A stretch of DNA of 64,000 nt, taken from positions 7,332 to 71,331 of the forward strand of contig JAVSML010024576.1 in NCBI GenBank assembly GCA_038503035.1, in the 5' to 3' direction. The notes below the pieces were generated by a model, which worked only from the letters and a program-made list of their open reading frames with translations, was not told the DNA's origin and searched no databases. This DNA comes from Crocodylus rhombifer. Lineage: Eukaryota; Chordata; Crocodylia; Crocodylidae. This document shows positions 1-11,600 of this stretch, piece by piece; within the stretch, counting starts at the first letter, position 1, and every line of letters starts with the position of its first letter. The translations under genes and the position numbers were made by a program.

Positions 1-544
1 AAACCCTGTATTTCCTATTGCAGCTATTCCTAATCTGTGGCATAGGTACCCCCCAGTGGCACACAGACAACCTGTCAACCAACACATTAACAGATTTATT
101 ATAATTATTTATATAATAAAAATTTGTGGGTGGTACTTAAGGCTGAACTGAAACATTTGCTGGTGGTACTTAAGGTTGTATTGTTGTAAACTGGTGGTGC
201 ACAATCTGTCAGAGTTTGGGAACTGCTGTCTTATTGCATTATCTGAGAAATGGGTCTAAACTTTCAAAAATGATGTGGCCTCAGTTTGTGAGCACTCAAT
301 TTGAAATGCTTTCAAGGAACCTGATTTTCAGAAAGTGCTAAAGATTCCCTGTCTCTGAAAAATCAGGCCCTTGTCAGCATGCCAGGTTGGACAAGGAGAT
401 GAATGAGAGAGAACATGAAAAACATCTGAAATAATGCATGACCTACAGAAGTTTCTGTTCGTCCTGATTCTTAACACATGAACAAGAGGCCAGACCATGA
501 AATGGAAAAGGGTCAAAAGTGATAAAAGGAAATACTTGGTCACA

Positions 545-895
545 CAATATGTAATCAGACAGCAGAACTCACTGCCCTAGGAAGTTATTACAGCCAAGGA
601 CTTAGCAAGCTTCAAAAAGAGGCTGATTGTTTATGTAGGTATCAAGACTATGCAGCTATAATAATTAGTGGTTACAAAAATTGGTGGAAGGGCTATAAAA
701 ACCCAATGCTTCAGAGTTTAAGCCTATCTCTAAATATTAGAGATCTGAGCAAGACTCAGTGTTGGGGTAGGTTATCTTTATTCTGCTGATGGTAGTGTCC
801 CTCCATGGTCCTCTGTCAACTGCTGGATATAGGGTACTGGAGTGGTTGGACCCTGGAGACAATCCAACCTGGCAGTTTTTATTATTATGAATAAA
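545..895 (+). mobile_element. CR1/L3-like 3' end fragment
   Basis: Reads like the 3' portion of an old CR1-group LINE: 'aactcactgccctaggaagt', a decayed C-terminal RT segment, then 'ggatatagggtactggagtg' and 'cctggcagtttttatt'. No frame is open. Confidence 0.6.
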
Positions 896-1525
896 GAATT
901 ATAATTGTGGCTTTGCTTGCATTTTTGAGTGTGTAACGCTGCAAAGGTAATGTAAACTTTATGTATATTCTTGATGGGATTTAAGAAATATTTACCCAGA
1001 GATCTACAATGTTACATTACAAATAATAACTCAAGCTTTTATTTGACAGTCTTCCTGAGCTCCATTTCAGGCTAAGCATTTTGGTTAGACTGACATTTGT
1101 CAGGATACAGACCAGCAGCTTCTGGTTTTACACTGCTGGGAAGAATAAATCTGATTTACCATGCAATCTCACACATCCTCATTGAAAACTCAGTAAAGAC
1201 TGGGATGAAAAAACATTGGAAAGGATCCAGTCTTTGATGTCTGCAAAGAGTGAGAAGCTTGAAAGCTTCCATTCAAGACTGGAAAAATCTTGAAAATGAT
1301 TTCAAGCTGGAAAAAAATTGAAAATGAGCCATGGATCTCAGGCTCTGTGGCAGCTGATGATACTGTACTATGAAATGTAAAATGCTGAGAACAAAGCAAT
1401 TGCACTGATCTTCTGGAAAACAAGCTGACATTTAAAAAATGCAAGGATAGTTATGGGGCTTGACTTCAAGAGTTCATCTTAAATACTGTACCTAGTCATG
1501 GTTACAATGGCTTTGGGTTGTACCT
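896..1525. other. Intergenic DNA, nothing recognised
   Basis: AT-rich, no coding likeness. Likewise positions 1-544, 7483-7780, 8102-8755, 15615-16238 and 17290-18220. Confidence 0.6.
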
Positions 1526-1529
1526 CAGT

Positions 1530-1760
1530 ACTGGGCATGTCTACACGTTTATCAATGCACCATACTTACAGCACATTAAATGTAATGGCAGGTACTAACT
1601 TAAAGCACTGTAATCAGCGCTACTGCGCATTAGTGCAGATGAACAGATTTTTAGTGACATTAATGTGCGTTAGACTAAATCTACAGTGCATTAGCACAAG
1701 TTGTCTGATAAGGAGAAACAAGCACTCTCTCATTACTCTGAGTCCTGCAGTTGTTTTAAG
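1530..1760. mobile_element. MITE-like fragment
   Basis: Starts 'gggcatgtctacacg', like the ends of the MITEs at 44628 and 4728, and is followed by 'gcattag' motifs as at 5050-5170. No matching right end found. Confidence 0.4.
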
Positions 1761-1799
1761 TTGATGTCAATGGTGACCAACAAGATTTTAAAATCAAGC

Positions 1800-2420
1800 A
1801 TTTCTTGACTGCTGCTGGGCTTTGCTCACTGCTGCCAATGCTGCTGCCTCCAAGCTGCACAACGCCATGTGCATCCCACTGCCAAGCAGACAGGGGGTGC
1901 AGCGCAGTCCAGCAGCAGAAGTCATGTGGCATCACACTACTCCTGGGGCAGCTGCAATGGTGCACAAAGCCCAGTGCACAGCAGCAGCCACCTTTGCCCT
2001 GCACACCAATCACGGATGGCATGTGGGCCCTGGGCCTCCACTGGGTTGCACACAGTGATGGGAGCTCCCCCCACGCCTGAACGACCTGCACATGCTCTGA
2101 CTGACCCATGACCTGCTCCAAGGCCCCATTCACCCTAGGCCCCTTCCCATGCCCCACTCCCTCCCCCATTGCTGGGCCTTGATCTCCCCTCCCCATCCTT
2201 TCCCCCTTCACCAGATTGACTGGTACTTGCCTGCTGGGCCGCCAGTGATCCACACACTGGGCTGCAATCCTGGCTGCATACATCCCTGCCCACCCCTGCT
2301 GCAGCTGCCCAGAACCTGTGGCTGGGCTGCCTTGCAGCCCTGCCCACAGCCCTGCATTAGCCCTGGTCTTCTGTTGCCTATGCCAGTCAGTAACCATCAG
2401 CTAGTAGCTCCTGAATACCC
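1800..2420. other. GC-rich stretch without a supported gene
   Basis: Rich in 'gctgctg' and 'ccctgc'-type sequence, open in several frames on both strands at once, which speaks against coding. Possibly a repeat body related to 21620-22030. Confidence 0.35.
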
Positions 2421-2479
2421 ATGGATTGGTTCTGATGCTCTCCACACAATGCTAAGTAGAATCATAGGTCATCCTCACA

Positions 2480-4005
2480 GATGTTAAAGGAAGAAGGGAC
2501 CCATGTGAGCTTTTGTGCTCTTCCTTTACCTAGTGCGCAGTACTTGTCTGAATTACTCTTTAGTAATTCCAGCTTCCTGTCCAATAGCTGTGGTTGAACT
2601 ACTGCATATCCACTGACGGATGCGTATTACTGGTCCCTCCCAGTGCCTGATTCACAGTGATTTAGAGTTGGGATTAGTGCCAGGCAGGGGCCTGGGCACC
2701 TTAGCTGCAAGGCTGCTTGCCTGTCACACTAAGGCTGATAAGGGTGTCAGTGTTCCTTTCCTGTTTCAGCAGCTGGCTGCTGCAGGAGCATTTGTATTTC
2801 CTGCTTCTGCTGCTCTGTGGGGTTCCTCTCTGCCACTCAGAGAAACTGTCACCTGTTCAGTTCCTGGTATGTGTATCTGGTGCGTTTTAGGGACTCCCAA
2901 CAGCTGTCCCTACCTTGACTGCACCAGGCCGCAGCCCCTCTGCCACCTCCTATCAAGAACCCTTTTTTGATGTTCTGGCTGCACTTTTTTCCATACTTTT
3001 TATTTTATGCAACCCCATTATTGAGACCCACCACCTGGGACCTACTGGTCAACCTCCTCCTGGCCCTACCCAAGCTCTCCATCTAGTAGACAAGGAAGGA
3101 GGAGCTGGGTTGGGGGAACCTAGGTGACTAGGGCTTTTTTCCTTTCACTTACCCATGCATGTCTCTGGGGAGACTTTTACTAGGCCGCATCCACAGGTTC
3201 CTTAGGGATATTTGAAGGGCAGTGGAGGATAGCCAGAGTTCTCTGCTCAGTGGCCTCCCTTGGCACCCTAATGATTAACTTTTGGCCTGCACTTCTATTC
3301 CCACTTTAATATCCTTTGACCTAGCAATGTAACTGTTATACATTTAATGGCCTCCCTTTTACCACTGAGGGAAGCTTGTTGTTTCTTGGTGGACCTTGGC
3401 TCATGTGACTGTATAACAAGCTTGTGTGATTCCTGAAGTGTTTGGGGAACCAGGGCTCTGCCCTTCTCTTGCAAATAAACAGGGATCCATCAGTGACACT
3501 TGCCTCCATCATCAAGTTCTTCAAAGGGAGAAAACTCAGAGGAGTGAGGTTCAAGAAGGTTTAGAGTATTTCATTGATCCAAATGTTTCTGTCATATGTT
3601 TCAAGACGTACATTCCCCTCAAGTGTTAGGTCCATTAATAAGCCATACTGTTTGTGAACAGTGTCACAGCTGAGTTCTTTTGCATGATCCGTACTTCAGT
3701 GGGAAGGTGTAATCAGTAACCTGTCTGCCTAAAGAGATGTGGAAATGGAGCCAGCTTGCTCCAACAGCTTGCTGCATCTGACTGATGAGGCCACAGCTGA
3801 AAATAGAAGAGGATGAGGTTAAATAGTAGACATGGGCCAGCTCCTCAGCTGATGAAAATCACTGTTGCTAAACTGAAAGACCTGAGTATCTGGTCCAGAG
3901 TTGCTGAGCCCATCCTGTGCCAAACCAGAGTCTGGCACAGAGAGGAACTCTGCCAGAGGAAGGGTCTGCTGACAAGAATGAAGGAAGACTATGGGCCAGC
4001 CCCTA
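2480..4005. other. Intergenic DNA, nothing recognised
   Basis: No conserved coding, RNA gene or nameable repeat is seen. A hAT-like end ('caggagtagcaaactcac') stands at about 4018-4036, just beyond. Confidence 0.6.
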
Positions 4006-4229
4006 GTGTCTCTAAGGCAGGAGTAGCAAACTCACTTTGTATCCTGGGCCAGATCTGGACTTCTGGTCTTCTTTTGGACCAAATCCAGCCCAGGGTATAG
4101 GATAGATCCAGGCCAGCATGATACTATCACCTTGGGTACCTGCCTACCCAATAATCATGTATTTGTGCATACAGCTAATTCTTCCCTAGCTGTAGTAACA
4201 CCAGGCATTTGTCTGCTGGACTTCATACT

Positions 4230-4740
4230 ACTGCACTCTCTAGCCCAGTTCTCCAAGCTATCAAGATTCTTTAAATGCCTACTCTTCTCCCCCAAAATGC
4301 CTACAATCCTTTCCAGTTTTGAGTCATCTACAGACGTCATCAGGAAGCTCGATATTGCAGCATCCCAATAATTAACAAGCAAATTAAACAGCACCAGACA
4401 GTATATGACAAACCATAATGGAAACCCCCATGAAGTCTCCTGCCATTCTCACATGGATCCTTGTATAATCACCCTTTGCCTGTTTCTCAAGCCATTTCTG
4501 TGCCCATACCACAGTAATTTCATCTCACCTACCTTTCTCCAATTTACTTATGAGACTGTGATTATGGACTGTATCAAAAAGTCTTCCTGAAGTCCACTCC
4601 ATCCCCTTCATTCACCTCACTAGTAAATTTTTCAGAGGAGATGGTCAAATTACTCTGTCATAATTTCCCTGAACAAATCCATGCTGGCTGTTAGGGATCA
4701 GCCCTTCCTTCTCCATAGCTTTACAAGCTGAGTGAATCTA
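4230..4740 (-). mobile_element. Ancient CR1/L3-like LINE fragment
   Basis: Reverse-complement pieces of a LINE RT region: sequence around 4318-4345 corresponds to the 'DDSK' stretch and 4560-4600 to 'FDTVHN'-like coding. No frame is open. Recognised by its overall likeness to widespread L3/CR1 fragments. Confidence 0.6.
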
Positions 4741-5213
4741 CACATGCAATTAATGTGACATAAGGTTACTGTACAGTAAAATAAGTACGGTAAGATGTGA
4801 GCAGGAGCACATCTTCACATGCAGCCTGTTGGGTGCAGATTTGTACCTAATGGGAACAGCTTGGTCCAGGGATGCTCCTACTCTATCCTGGGTAGGAGCT
4901 GCAGGCTCCCTGAGTGCCAGCCTTGGGGCTGGCAGGGAGCATGGGGGCCAGTCCTAATGTGCACAGGGCCAGGAGACAGCTGCCTCTGCAGCCATCACAG
5001 GTCCCCCTGCATCAGACTGTCTCCTGCTGCCTGGACTAACCAGAAGCAAAATTATTCAGCAGTACTGTGCATTACCTAATCCGCTGTTTATCTAGTATCT
5101 GTATGCATTGGTACTAGCAAACTGAGCATTAGACTAATTTAATAATTAAGCAGTAAGTCCAGTGCACATGTAGTCTTATTCGCAGTAAAGTGTCTTGTGT
5201 AGATATACCCACT
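4728..5213. mobile_element. MITE-like element with 'tctacac' ends
   Basis: Left end 'gaatctacacatgc' and right end 'tgtgtagatataccc' are inverted and resemble the ends of the MITE at 44628. Inner sequence is non-coding. Confidence 0.45.
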
Positions 5214-5229
5214 GACTCCTTTAGCATTG

Positions 5230-5950
5230 GTTCCAGTTACTTCCCAGGTGTTGTGGGCTGACATGTCTTAATTTCCTGGGACCATATTTCTCCCTAGAGC
5301 AGAGGCCAGATCCCAGGCCCTGCTATGCCACCACAGAGCCAGCTGAGCTGGCAGGGAACTTACTGGGATGAGTCCAGACAAGTGGTATGTCCCCGGTTCA
5401 CTGGAGAGCAAGGCCCAGGGAAGTCCAGGGAAACAGGTAGGCACCTGGGGCCGAAGAACATGTGCCCCAGGGAGCTGGCTCTGATTAGCCTGGAGAGAAG
5501 ACTGGGTGTTTAAAGGGAGATGCTGAAAAAGGTGTGGTGTTCAGCATCTCCTGGAGCAGGGACCCAGCGACTTAGACAAGCAAGAAGATCAGTGAAGCCA
5601 AGGACTCTCTCTGACCAAACCCTCATGGAGTGTTGTGACCCTAGAGAGCCCTGAGCCAGGAGCAACCCTGCATTCCCAGAGAGTTGTCACAGCAAATGGT
5701 GGAGTAATAGGGGTCAGCCCTGCTAGCCCCCTGTCAGCAGGGGGAAGATCAGGTCATGGCTGATAGCCACTGACTGGGAAAAGGGAAAGACGGACCCACT
5801 AAGAACAGTGGGGACATGGCAAAACTGAGGCAGCCAGGGCAAAGAGAAGATTTGCATGGCACTCTGGGGGGGAAAAGATAAATAGGGCATAAATCCAGAA
5901 GGGAATAGCCTAACAGAACCTCAACCCATATAGGGAATAACCAGGATCAA
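5230..5950 (+). other. Possible LTR remnant with primer-site-like sequence
   Basis: A GC-richer stretch with 'gttgtcacagcaaatggtgg' at about 5680-5700: an LTR-like end (TGTCACA) followed by a TGG sequence as in primer sites. No second LTR and no coding match. Weak. Confidence 0.25.
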
Positions 5951-6229
5951 ACCTTTTTCTTTGTTTTGCTTGGATGCTGGACTTCAAGGGCCAATATTGG
6001 CCAGGAAAAAGAAACCTCCCTTTCAATTTATGGTCCCTGGGTGGAAAAGAGGACCAGCTGGGGAGAAGAATTCCCCCTTTTCTTTTGTTTGGATCATGTT
6101 TAATGAGGTCCTATTCCCTACACCTGGGGCTTTAAAGGAGATTTAGTCTACAGGGGCTGAAATAACACTGGAAGGGAAAGAGAAGTGAGGAACAGGACAA
6201 GTCAGGATAACCACAGAAATATAGAGTCT

Positions 6230-7482
6230 TCAGAAGGAATGGGGATGACAACCAGGATGGAGAGAGAAAGAGGATGATTGTGTAAAGGAGATGAGGTCTA
6301 GTGGATACGGGAGATGAGGTCTATGTCATTTACTTGGACTGTAGGAACACCTTTGACTTGGTGTCCCACAAGGCTCTCAAGGTAAAACTAGGGGACTATG
6401 GGCTCAACAATTCAACAGTGAGATGGGTGGGAAACTGGCTGCAGGGTCAAACCCAGAGAGTACTAATAGACAGATCTGTGTCAACCTGGTGTAAGGTAGC
6501 CATTGGGTTCCCACAGGGTTCAGTACTTGGACAAGTGCTTTTCAACATCATCATCAATGATCTGTATGTGGGGGTGAAAAGCACACTGGCAAAGTTTGCC
6601 AATGACACTAAGCTTTGGGGATGCGTGGTCATGCCTCAAGGTAGGCTGACAATCAAGACGGACTTAGACAGATTAGTTAGATGGGCAGACTAGAACAAGA
6701 TGCTGTTCAACACTTAGAAGTGTAAAGTGCTCCATCTGGGGAGGAAAAATCTGCAACAAACTTACAGGCTCAGTGGTGCTACACTGGCTAGTACCAGGGC
6801 CAAAAGGGACCTGGGGGTCATAATTGACCATAAAATGAATATAAGCTGCCAGTGTGATGCTACAGTTAGCAGAACAAACAATATGCTGGCATGCATCAAC
6901 TGATGCATCTCAAGCAAAACTAAGGAAGTTATTCTCCTGCTCTGCTTGACATTGGTGAGGCCACAGCTGAGTATTGCGTCCGGTTCTGGGCACCACACTT
7001 CACGAAGGATGTGAAGAAGCTTGAGATAGTCCAGAGAAGAGCCACTCATATGATTAGAGGCCTGAAGAACAAGCCATATGAAGAAAGACTGGGACTGCAC
7101 AGCCTAGAAAAGAGAAGACTTCAGGGGGATTTGGTGGCAGTTTACAAATATATATCAGGGGAGAGTTTCAGGAGCTAGGTGAACAACTATTCACCAATGT
7201 GCCCTAGGGGAAAACCAGGAGCAATGGTCATAAACTCCTAGAAGAAGGTTTCAGACTGGATATAAGGAAAAACTTCTTCACAGTTCATGTGCCCAGACTC
7301 TGGAATAGACTCCCAGCGGGGATGGTGCAGGCACCTAGTCTGGAGATCCTCAAAAGGAGACTGGACAAAAACCTTGCTGGGGTTATTCAACCCCAGCAGT
7401 CTTTCCTACCAGAGCAGGGGGGCTGTACCTGATGATCTTACAAGGTTCCTTCCAGCCCTAAAGTTCTGTGAATCTGTGAATC
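6230..7482 (+). mobile_element. Old CR1 LINE fragment (RT and 3' end)
   Basis: RT is readable at 6301-6693: VIYLDCRNTFDLVSHKAL, GFPQGSVLGQVLFN, and FANDTKLW, where the catalytic box is FAND and not FADD. The remainder is decayed but carries CR1 motifs (VLHLGRKN, then LVRPQL). The 3' end at 7465-7482 shows repeats of TCTGTGAA. More diverged than the copy at 59132, and of another subfamily. Confidence 0.88.
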
Positions 7483-7784
7483 AGAGTGACCCAGTGAGTT
7501 CAGCCAAGGATGAGATCAACCAGGGGAAACCGAGGCCAAAGAACCACAAAATAAATAAACTGACTGAGTTTGAGCAGAGACCCCATAGGCATCTCATACT
7601 TCAGACCAACAGAACATAGTGACTGACCACCTGAGAGGAAAGGGGAAGGGTGAAAGGGAGGAGGAGAAGACCACAGCGCTGCTAGACTGACCTCTGTGCA
7701 GCAAAATATCCATCCTCCCAAATATTCAAGACATAACAGACAAGACTGGGGGAAGGGGGACAAGACATAAGTCAAGGTAATTCT

Positions 7785-8010
7785 AACATAACAGGACTGG
7801 CAAAGGGCACCCACACTCCCCTTTTTAAACATGGGATCCATTTTAGCCCTTTTCCAGCCCTTTGTCATTATTACTGCTGGTGGCATCAAAATCCCCTTCA
7901 GCCAGACCTGACAGGACCTTGGCATGAATCTCACCAGGCCCTGCTGACTTGAAAGCTTTCAAATGAATCAACAGCTCTATGACCCTCTCTATGGTGATTG
8001 AAACCCTCAG
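7785..8010 (-). mobile_element. CR1 internal fragment
   Basis: On the minus strand about 7960-7920 reads FKSAGPGEIHAKVL-like and about 7860-7820 reads GWKRAKMDPMFKKG, matching the RT entry region of CR1 (compare FKSAGPDDLHPRVL and DWKRANVVPIFKKG in the copy at 59228). A short internal piece without ends. Confidence 0.65.
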
Positions 8011-8059
8011 CCTTTCCCCTTCCTTGTCTATTTAGGCAATTCTTGTTAGCTGTCTGGTT

Positions 8060-8101
8060 GGGGGGGGGGGGGTACATGCGTGCATGCGCACACGCGCATG
8101 T
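8060..8101. repeat. G13 run plus alternating purine-pyrimidine tract
   Basis: Thirteen G (8060-8072) followed by about 30 nt of strict purine-pyrimidine alternation, rich in CG and CA steps. Confidence 0.9.
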
Positions 8102-8754
8102 ATTCTTGCTAGATATTGGTGTGCCTCCTTAGCAATGAGCCTTCCTCCCATTGTCTCTATTTTCTCCTTTTGTTTTAAGGCATTGGAGGAGCCTCTTGTG
8201 AAGTCACCTCACAAAGCCTTCCTCTGTGATATCAGCCCAGGCACTTATGTCAGAAAGGTCTGTATTTGGACATCAGCCCAGCTAAGCTGAGGTGCTGAGC
8301 AAGTGACCTCAAAGACCCTTATATCTTCACACCAGCTGAACAAAACAAAGTGCTTAGTTACTATCTTCACAAAGCTCTTTTCCCTAGACATTATCACACC
8401 TAAGAAAATACTAAAAACAAAAAGCCACTTCAAGTAGGCCTCCGTGGTTGCCTCACTTAGTGACTTTGCCTTCACAGTGACCTTTACTCATCTCTTGGTA
8501 ACCAGAGACTCTTGGCCAGTTTCTAAAGGAATGTGCATTTAAAGATCAAGCTTTCACCCAGCCAGACACAAAGTGAACCCTAGTGATAAATACAAGGCGG
8601 TGCTATGAGCTTGCTATAAAGGAGAATATGTTGCAGCTTTTTCTTTCTGGTAATGGAAATTCTGTGCTTCCAATCAAGTCTAAACTTAATGTGCTGGAGT
8701 AGTGGAATAATAGCAACCAATCCAAGAGGAGAGACACAAACAGCCAGGGACAAC

Positions 8755-9336
8755 TTGTAATGACATTTCACAAATTTATTAATAACAAAGCACTAATAAA
8801 TCATAAAGCATTTTCAAAATATTGCAGGTTTCTGGCATCAGGGGAGGTCATCTCTGGGGGGCTTCTTCCATCTTCACTTCTTCCATCAAGACTTTGCAGC
8901 AAGTGCAGAGAGGAGAGAGGAAGACTGGACAGCCAAGAGAACAGCTCAGGAGTGCCACTGTCTCCACACCTGGAGATCCAACAATGCCACAGCAGCTTCT
9001 TTGAAACTGGGAGATCTTATACCTCTGGGGCACCCCTATTCCTCTGAAACCAGTAGATCCGCTGTCCCCTGCCTGCCCAGCAGGAGCACATAGTGCAGCT
9101 TCTTGTTCAGCCAAGTCTTGGCCTTTGCTTTTGTGTATCTTGTGTATCTGCAACCTCTGCTTTGTCAGCTCCTGCTTTTGCTCCTGCTGTATTTGTCCTT
9201 TGCCATTTCCAGATGAGGTATTTGCAGCGGTCGATGAAGCAGCAGTTGGAACATGTTGCTGGTTTGAAAGAGACTCCTGCTCTGGTCACAAGTCCAGAGC
9301 TTCTTAATCAGACCTGTAGGCTGGGCCTTTTTATGC
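8755..9336 (-). other. Promoter-like to poly(A)-like segment of unknown origin
   Basis: On the minus strand: a TATA-like CATAAAAAGG (9335-9326), then about 550 bp of mixed sequence with an ATG near 9256, then AATAAA at 8780-8775. One frame stays open without stop for about 130 codons down to 8848 but has no ATG at its head; it contains a Gln/Lys-rich part and a Cys-rich part. I do not recognise it. It could be an LTR of an unknown element, a decayed small gene, or chance. Confidence 0.3.
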
Positions 9337-9341
9337 AGGAG
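9337..9341. repeat. Target site duplication of element A (left)
   Basis: AGGAG directly before the 5' LTR, repeated at 15463-15467 directly after the 3' LTR. Five bp is the usual duplication size for this class. Confidence 0.9.
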
Positions 9342-10271
9342 TGTAAGGGGGTGAAGAAGGCGCTGGGTGAGGGCGACGCCGGCAGCGACGGGGTCCGGCC
9401 CGACTTCCGGGTCCCGGCGGAAGGCCAAGCACCCAGGTTTCCCCCTTCTAGGAACCCAGAAGCACCCGGGTCGAGGCCTACCCGGACAGATAAAGGGAGC
9501 CCAGCGGGTCCGGAAGAGGCAGCGGGTCCGGAGACGCAGGCGGCGGATCCGGAGAAGAGCCGCGTGAGAGCCGGGGCCGGAGAAAACACCCTGGAGCGGG
9601 TGCGGGCCACTTGGAGGCGCGGCCGGACCTACTGGGGCAGGGGTAAGCCCCGGCGTGGCGAGGAGGCCTGGCCAACCGGCGGCGGGGACTCGAGCGGCTT
9701 AACGCCACGGGAAGTGACGGCACCCGGCAGGAGCCGGGCACCATAAGTACTATAATACAAGGGCAACCACAGGCGGGGAAGTCACCATGCCTGTGAAATT
9801 TGGGAGGACTAAGAGGCGGAAGGAGGCCCTGGGAGAGGGCGGAAGATCTCAGCCCGAAGTCAGGAAGGGGGTCAGCCCTGCTGCAGGTAGGGATATCGGG
9901 GAGGATAGCCAAGGGGCCAAACAAAACCCGGCTCCCTTGAATCCCTGCGAGGAACTTTGTGTTGGACTCTGTACTTTGTTTTACTTTTTGAGCATTTTTT
10001 GGGACCAGCGTCCTGACGAGTGGCCTGCCGAGAGGCGGCCACTACCCGGAGGACCGGGCAAGGGTGTAGGGGAGGAGGAGCCCTCAGGACCCCTGGACTC
10101 AGCGGAGACGGGGTGCCGTTTCCGAACTGCACGCGCCACAATATTGTGAACCCCAAGTTACCATCAAAGTCGTGGCAGGCGAGACTGGCGTGGGTGCAGT
10201 GAGGACGACACATTCCCCTCCCAAGGGGGGTCCCCTGTGAGACGGTCGGTTGATGAACCGCGCCCCTCACA
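9342..10271 (+). repeat. Element A 5' LTR (930 bp)
   Basis: Starts TGTAAGG and ends CTCACA. GC- and CpG-rich in its first 400 bp, then a TATAATA box at 9751-9757. Aligned with the 3' LTR it lacks one copy of an 18-bp GC-rich unit. The two LTRs show roughly 40-50 substitutions by eye. Confidence 0.93.
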
Positions 10272-10273
10272 AC

Positions 10274-10291
10274 TGGTGCATTGGCCAGGAA
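10274..10291 (+). promoter_or_regulatory. Element A primer binding site, tRNA-Gly type
   Basis: TGGTGCATTGGCCAGGAA, two bases after the 5' LTR. From memory of vertebrate tRNA-Gly(GCC), 17 of 18 bases are complementary to the tRNA 3' end. Confidence 0.8.
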
Positions 10292-10354
10292 ACCGGACCT
10301 GGAGTGGCGACGAGGATTTTCATAAGGGCAGCCTAGACCGGTTGTGCAGTCCCA

Positions 10355-11270
10355 ATGGAGCTCCCAACGGGAATGGCGGGCATGGATACAGGACAACAGA
10401 CCCTGCATCTGGTGGCCCAACTATTACAGCAGCACCAGCAGACCCCCATGAGGCAGATGAATGTGCAGGAGCACATGCTGCAGCAGCAGACCCAGGTGGG
10501 TCTATACCCCGGGGAGTTCAACATGCCAAGGATGATGAAGGAAGACAATGTGGAGGCCTTCCTGGAGTCCTTTGAACGAGCAGCCCTGGCCACAGGGATA
10601 GACCGGGCAAAGTGGGCCTGTCGCGTGGGGGTCCTGTTGGTAGGTCCGGCTCAAGCGGCCTAACGGGCTTTATCACGGAGCGAAGCCATGGACTATGACA
10701 AGGTGAAAACCGAAATATTGCAGAGGTTAGAAATCACCCCAGAGAAACACTGGCAGGCCTTTCGAGAAGCCAAAACAAGGAACGAGAGGAGCCCTAAGAT
10801 GTTGTGGCAATTCCTCGCCGATGAGTTAACCAAATGGCTGAGGCCAGCCGAGGCTACCAAAGAGGAGATTTGTGACCAGGTGCTGCTGGAACTGTTCCTC
10901 GCGGATCTGGGGGAGAACACGCAACGTTGGGTCAGATGTCACGGGCCCACAATGTCACACCAAGCCCTGTGCTTGGCGGAGCAATACGAGGTGGCCCAGA
11001 AGGGACTACGTCTAGATAGAGGTATGTCGGGACGGGAGGGCCCTCCCAAAAAGGGGAAGGGTGGTAAAAACGAAAGGACACCAGAAAGAAGGGACTTTTT
11101 TTTTTTCCGCTGTGGAGAGAGAGGACACATGGCCAGGGTTTGTCCAGTAAATCTGGACTACCAACCTGCCAAAGGGAGACCATACCCTGATGGATCCGGG
11201 AGAGAGCGCGAGCTCACGAGAGAGGAACCCATGGAGTGTGGGGTCTGTGCGGGGGTGGCGGCTTCCCCCC
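10355..11270 (+). pseudogene. gag: Element A gag (SCAN-like capsid, zinc knuckle), broken
   Basis: Structural Gag of the retroelement. The frame starts at ATG 10355 after a Gln/Met-rich beginning and has one in-frame TAA (10661-10663); it then runs on in the same frame past ATG 10688. The region 10690-11000 resembles a SCAN domain: LTKWLRPAEATKEE, then an LLELFLADL helix, then TQRWVRCHGP. A basic linker leads to a nucleocapsid knuckle, FRCGERGHMARVC, whose first Cys position is Phe because a run of eleven T (11096-11106) lies there. The protease follows in frame. Capsid assembly and RNA packaging are roles known for the family; this copy cannot make a full Gag. Confidence 0.85.
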
Positions 11271-11600
11271 AACCTTTACCCAAGGTCCGAGCTTGGGTGG
11301 GACAATGCCCCTTGACGGCCGTGGTAGATACCGGGTGTGCCCAGACCCTGGTCCGACCGTCTATGGTTCAGTGGAGACAAGCCCCCCGGTGAGCCGGAAT
11401 TCACCTCGTTTGTCTCCATAAGCAGAGGTCGTATTTTGAAAGAAGGGTCCTAGACGTGCGCGTGCGGGGTACCTCCCGGCGACTGCCGGTGGCCCTGAGC
11501 GAGGAGATACTGTACCCAGTGATATTGGGAAGGGACTGGCTGGAGATCTGGGAGGTCCTGGCGATGCTCCGGCCCCAGGATAAGCCCCTGGGGGGTTTAG
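11271..11600 (+). pseudogene. pro: Element A aspartic protease, broken
   Basis: Retroelement protease that would cut the polyprotein. The catalytic DTG lies at 11327-11335 in the context AVVDTGCAQTLV, and the distal ILGRDW motif follows near 11522-11540. A TGA at 11390-11392 interrupts the frame about 20 codons after DTG. The frame is the same as gag and continues into integrase, so the parent element encoded these in one reading frame. Confidence 0.8.

Noticed and set aside
1756..2397. Minus-strand frame of 213 codons in a GC-rich stretch
   Set aside because: Several frames on both strands are open at once and the product has low complexity; no motif or splice context supports a gene.
9093..9746. 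Open frame of about 217 codons across the start of the element A 5' LTR
   Set aside because: It crosses from flank into LTR and owes its openness to the GC-rich, stop-poor LTR; a near-identical frame exists at the 3' LTR, with no protein family likeness.
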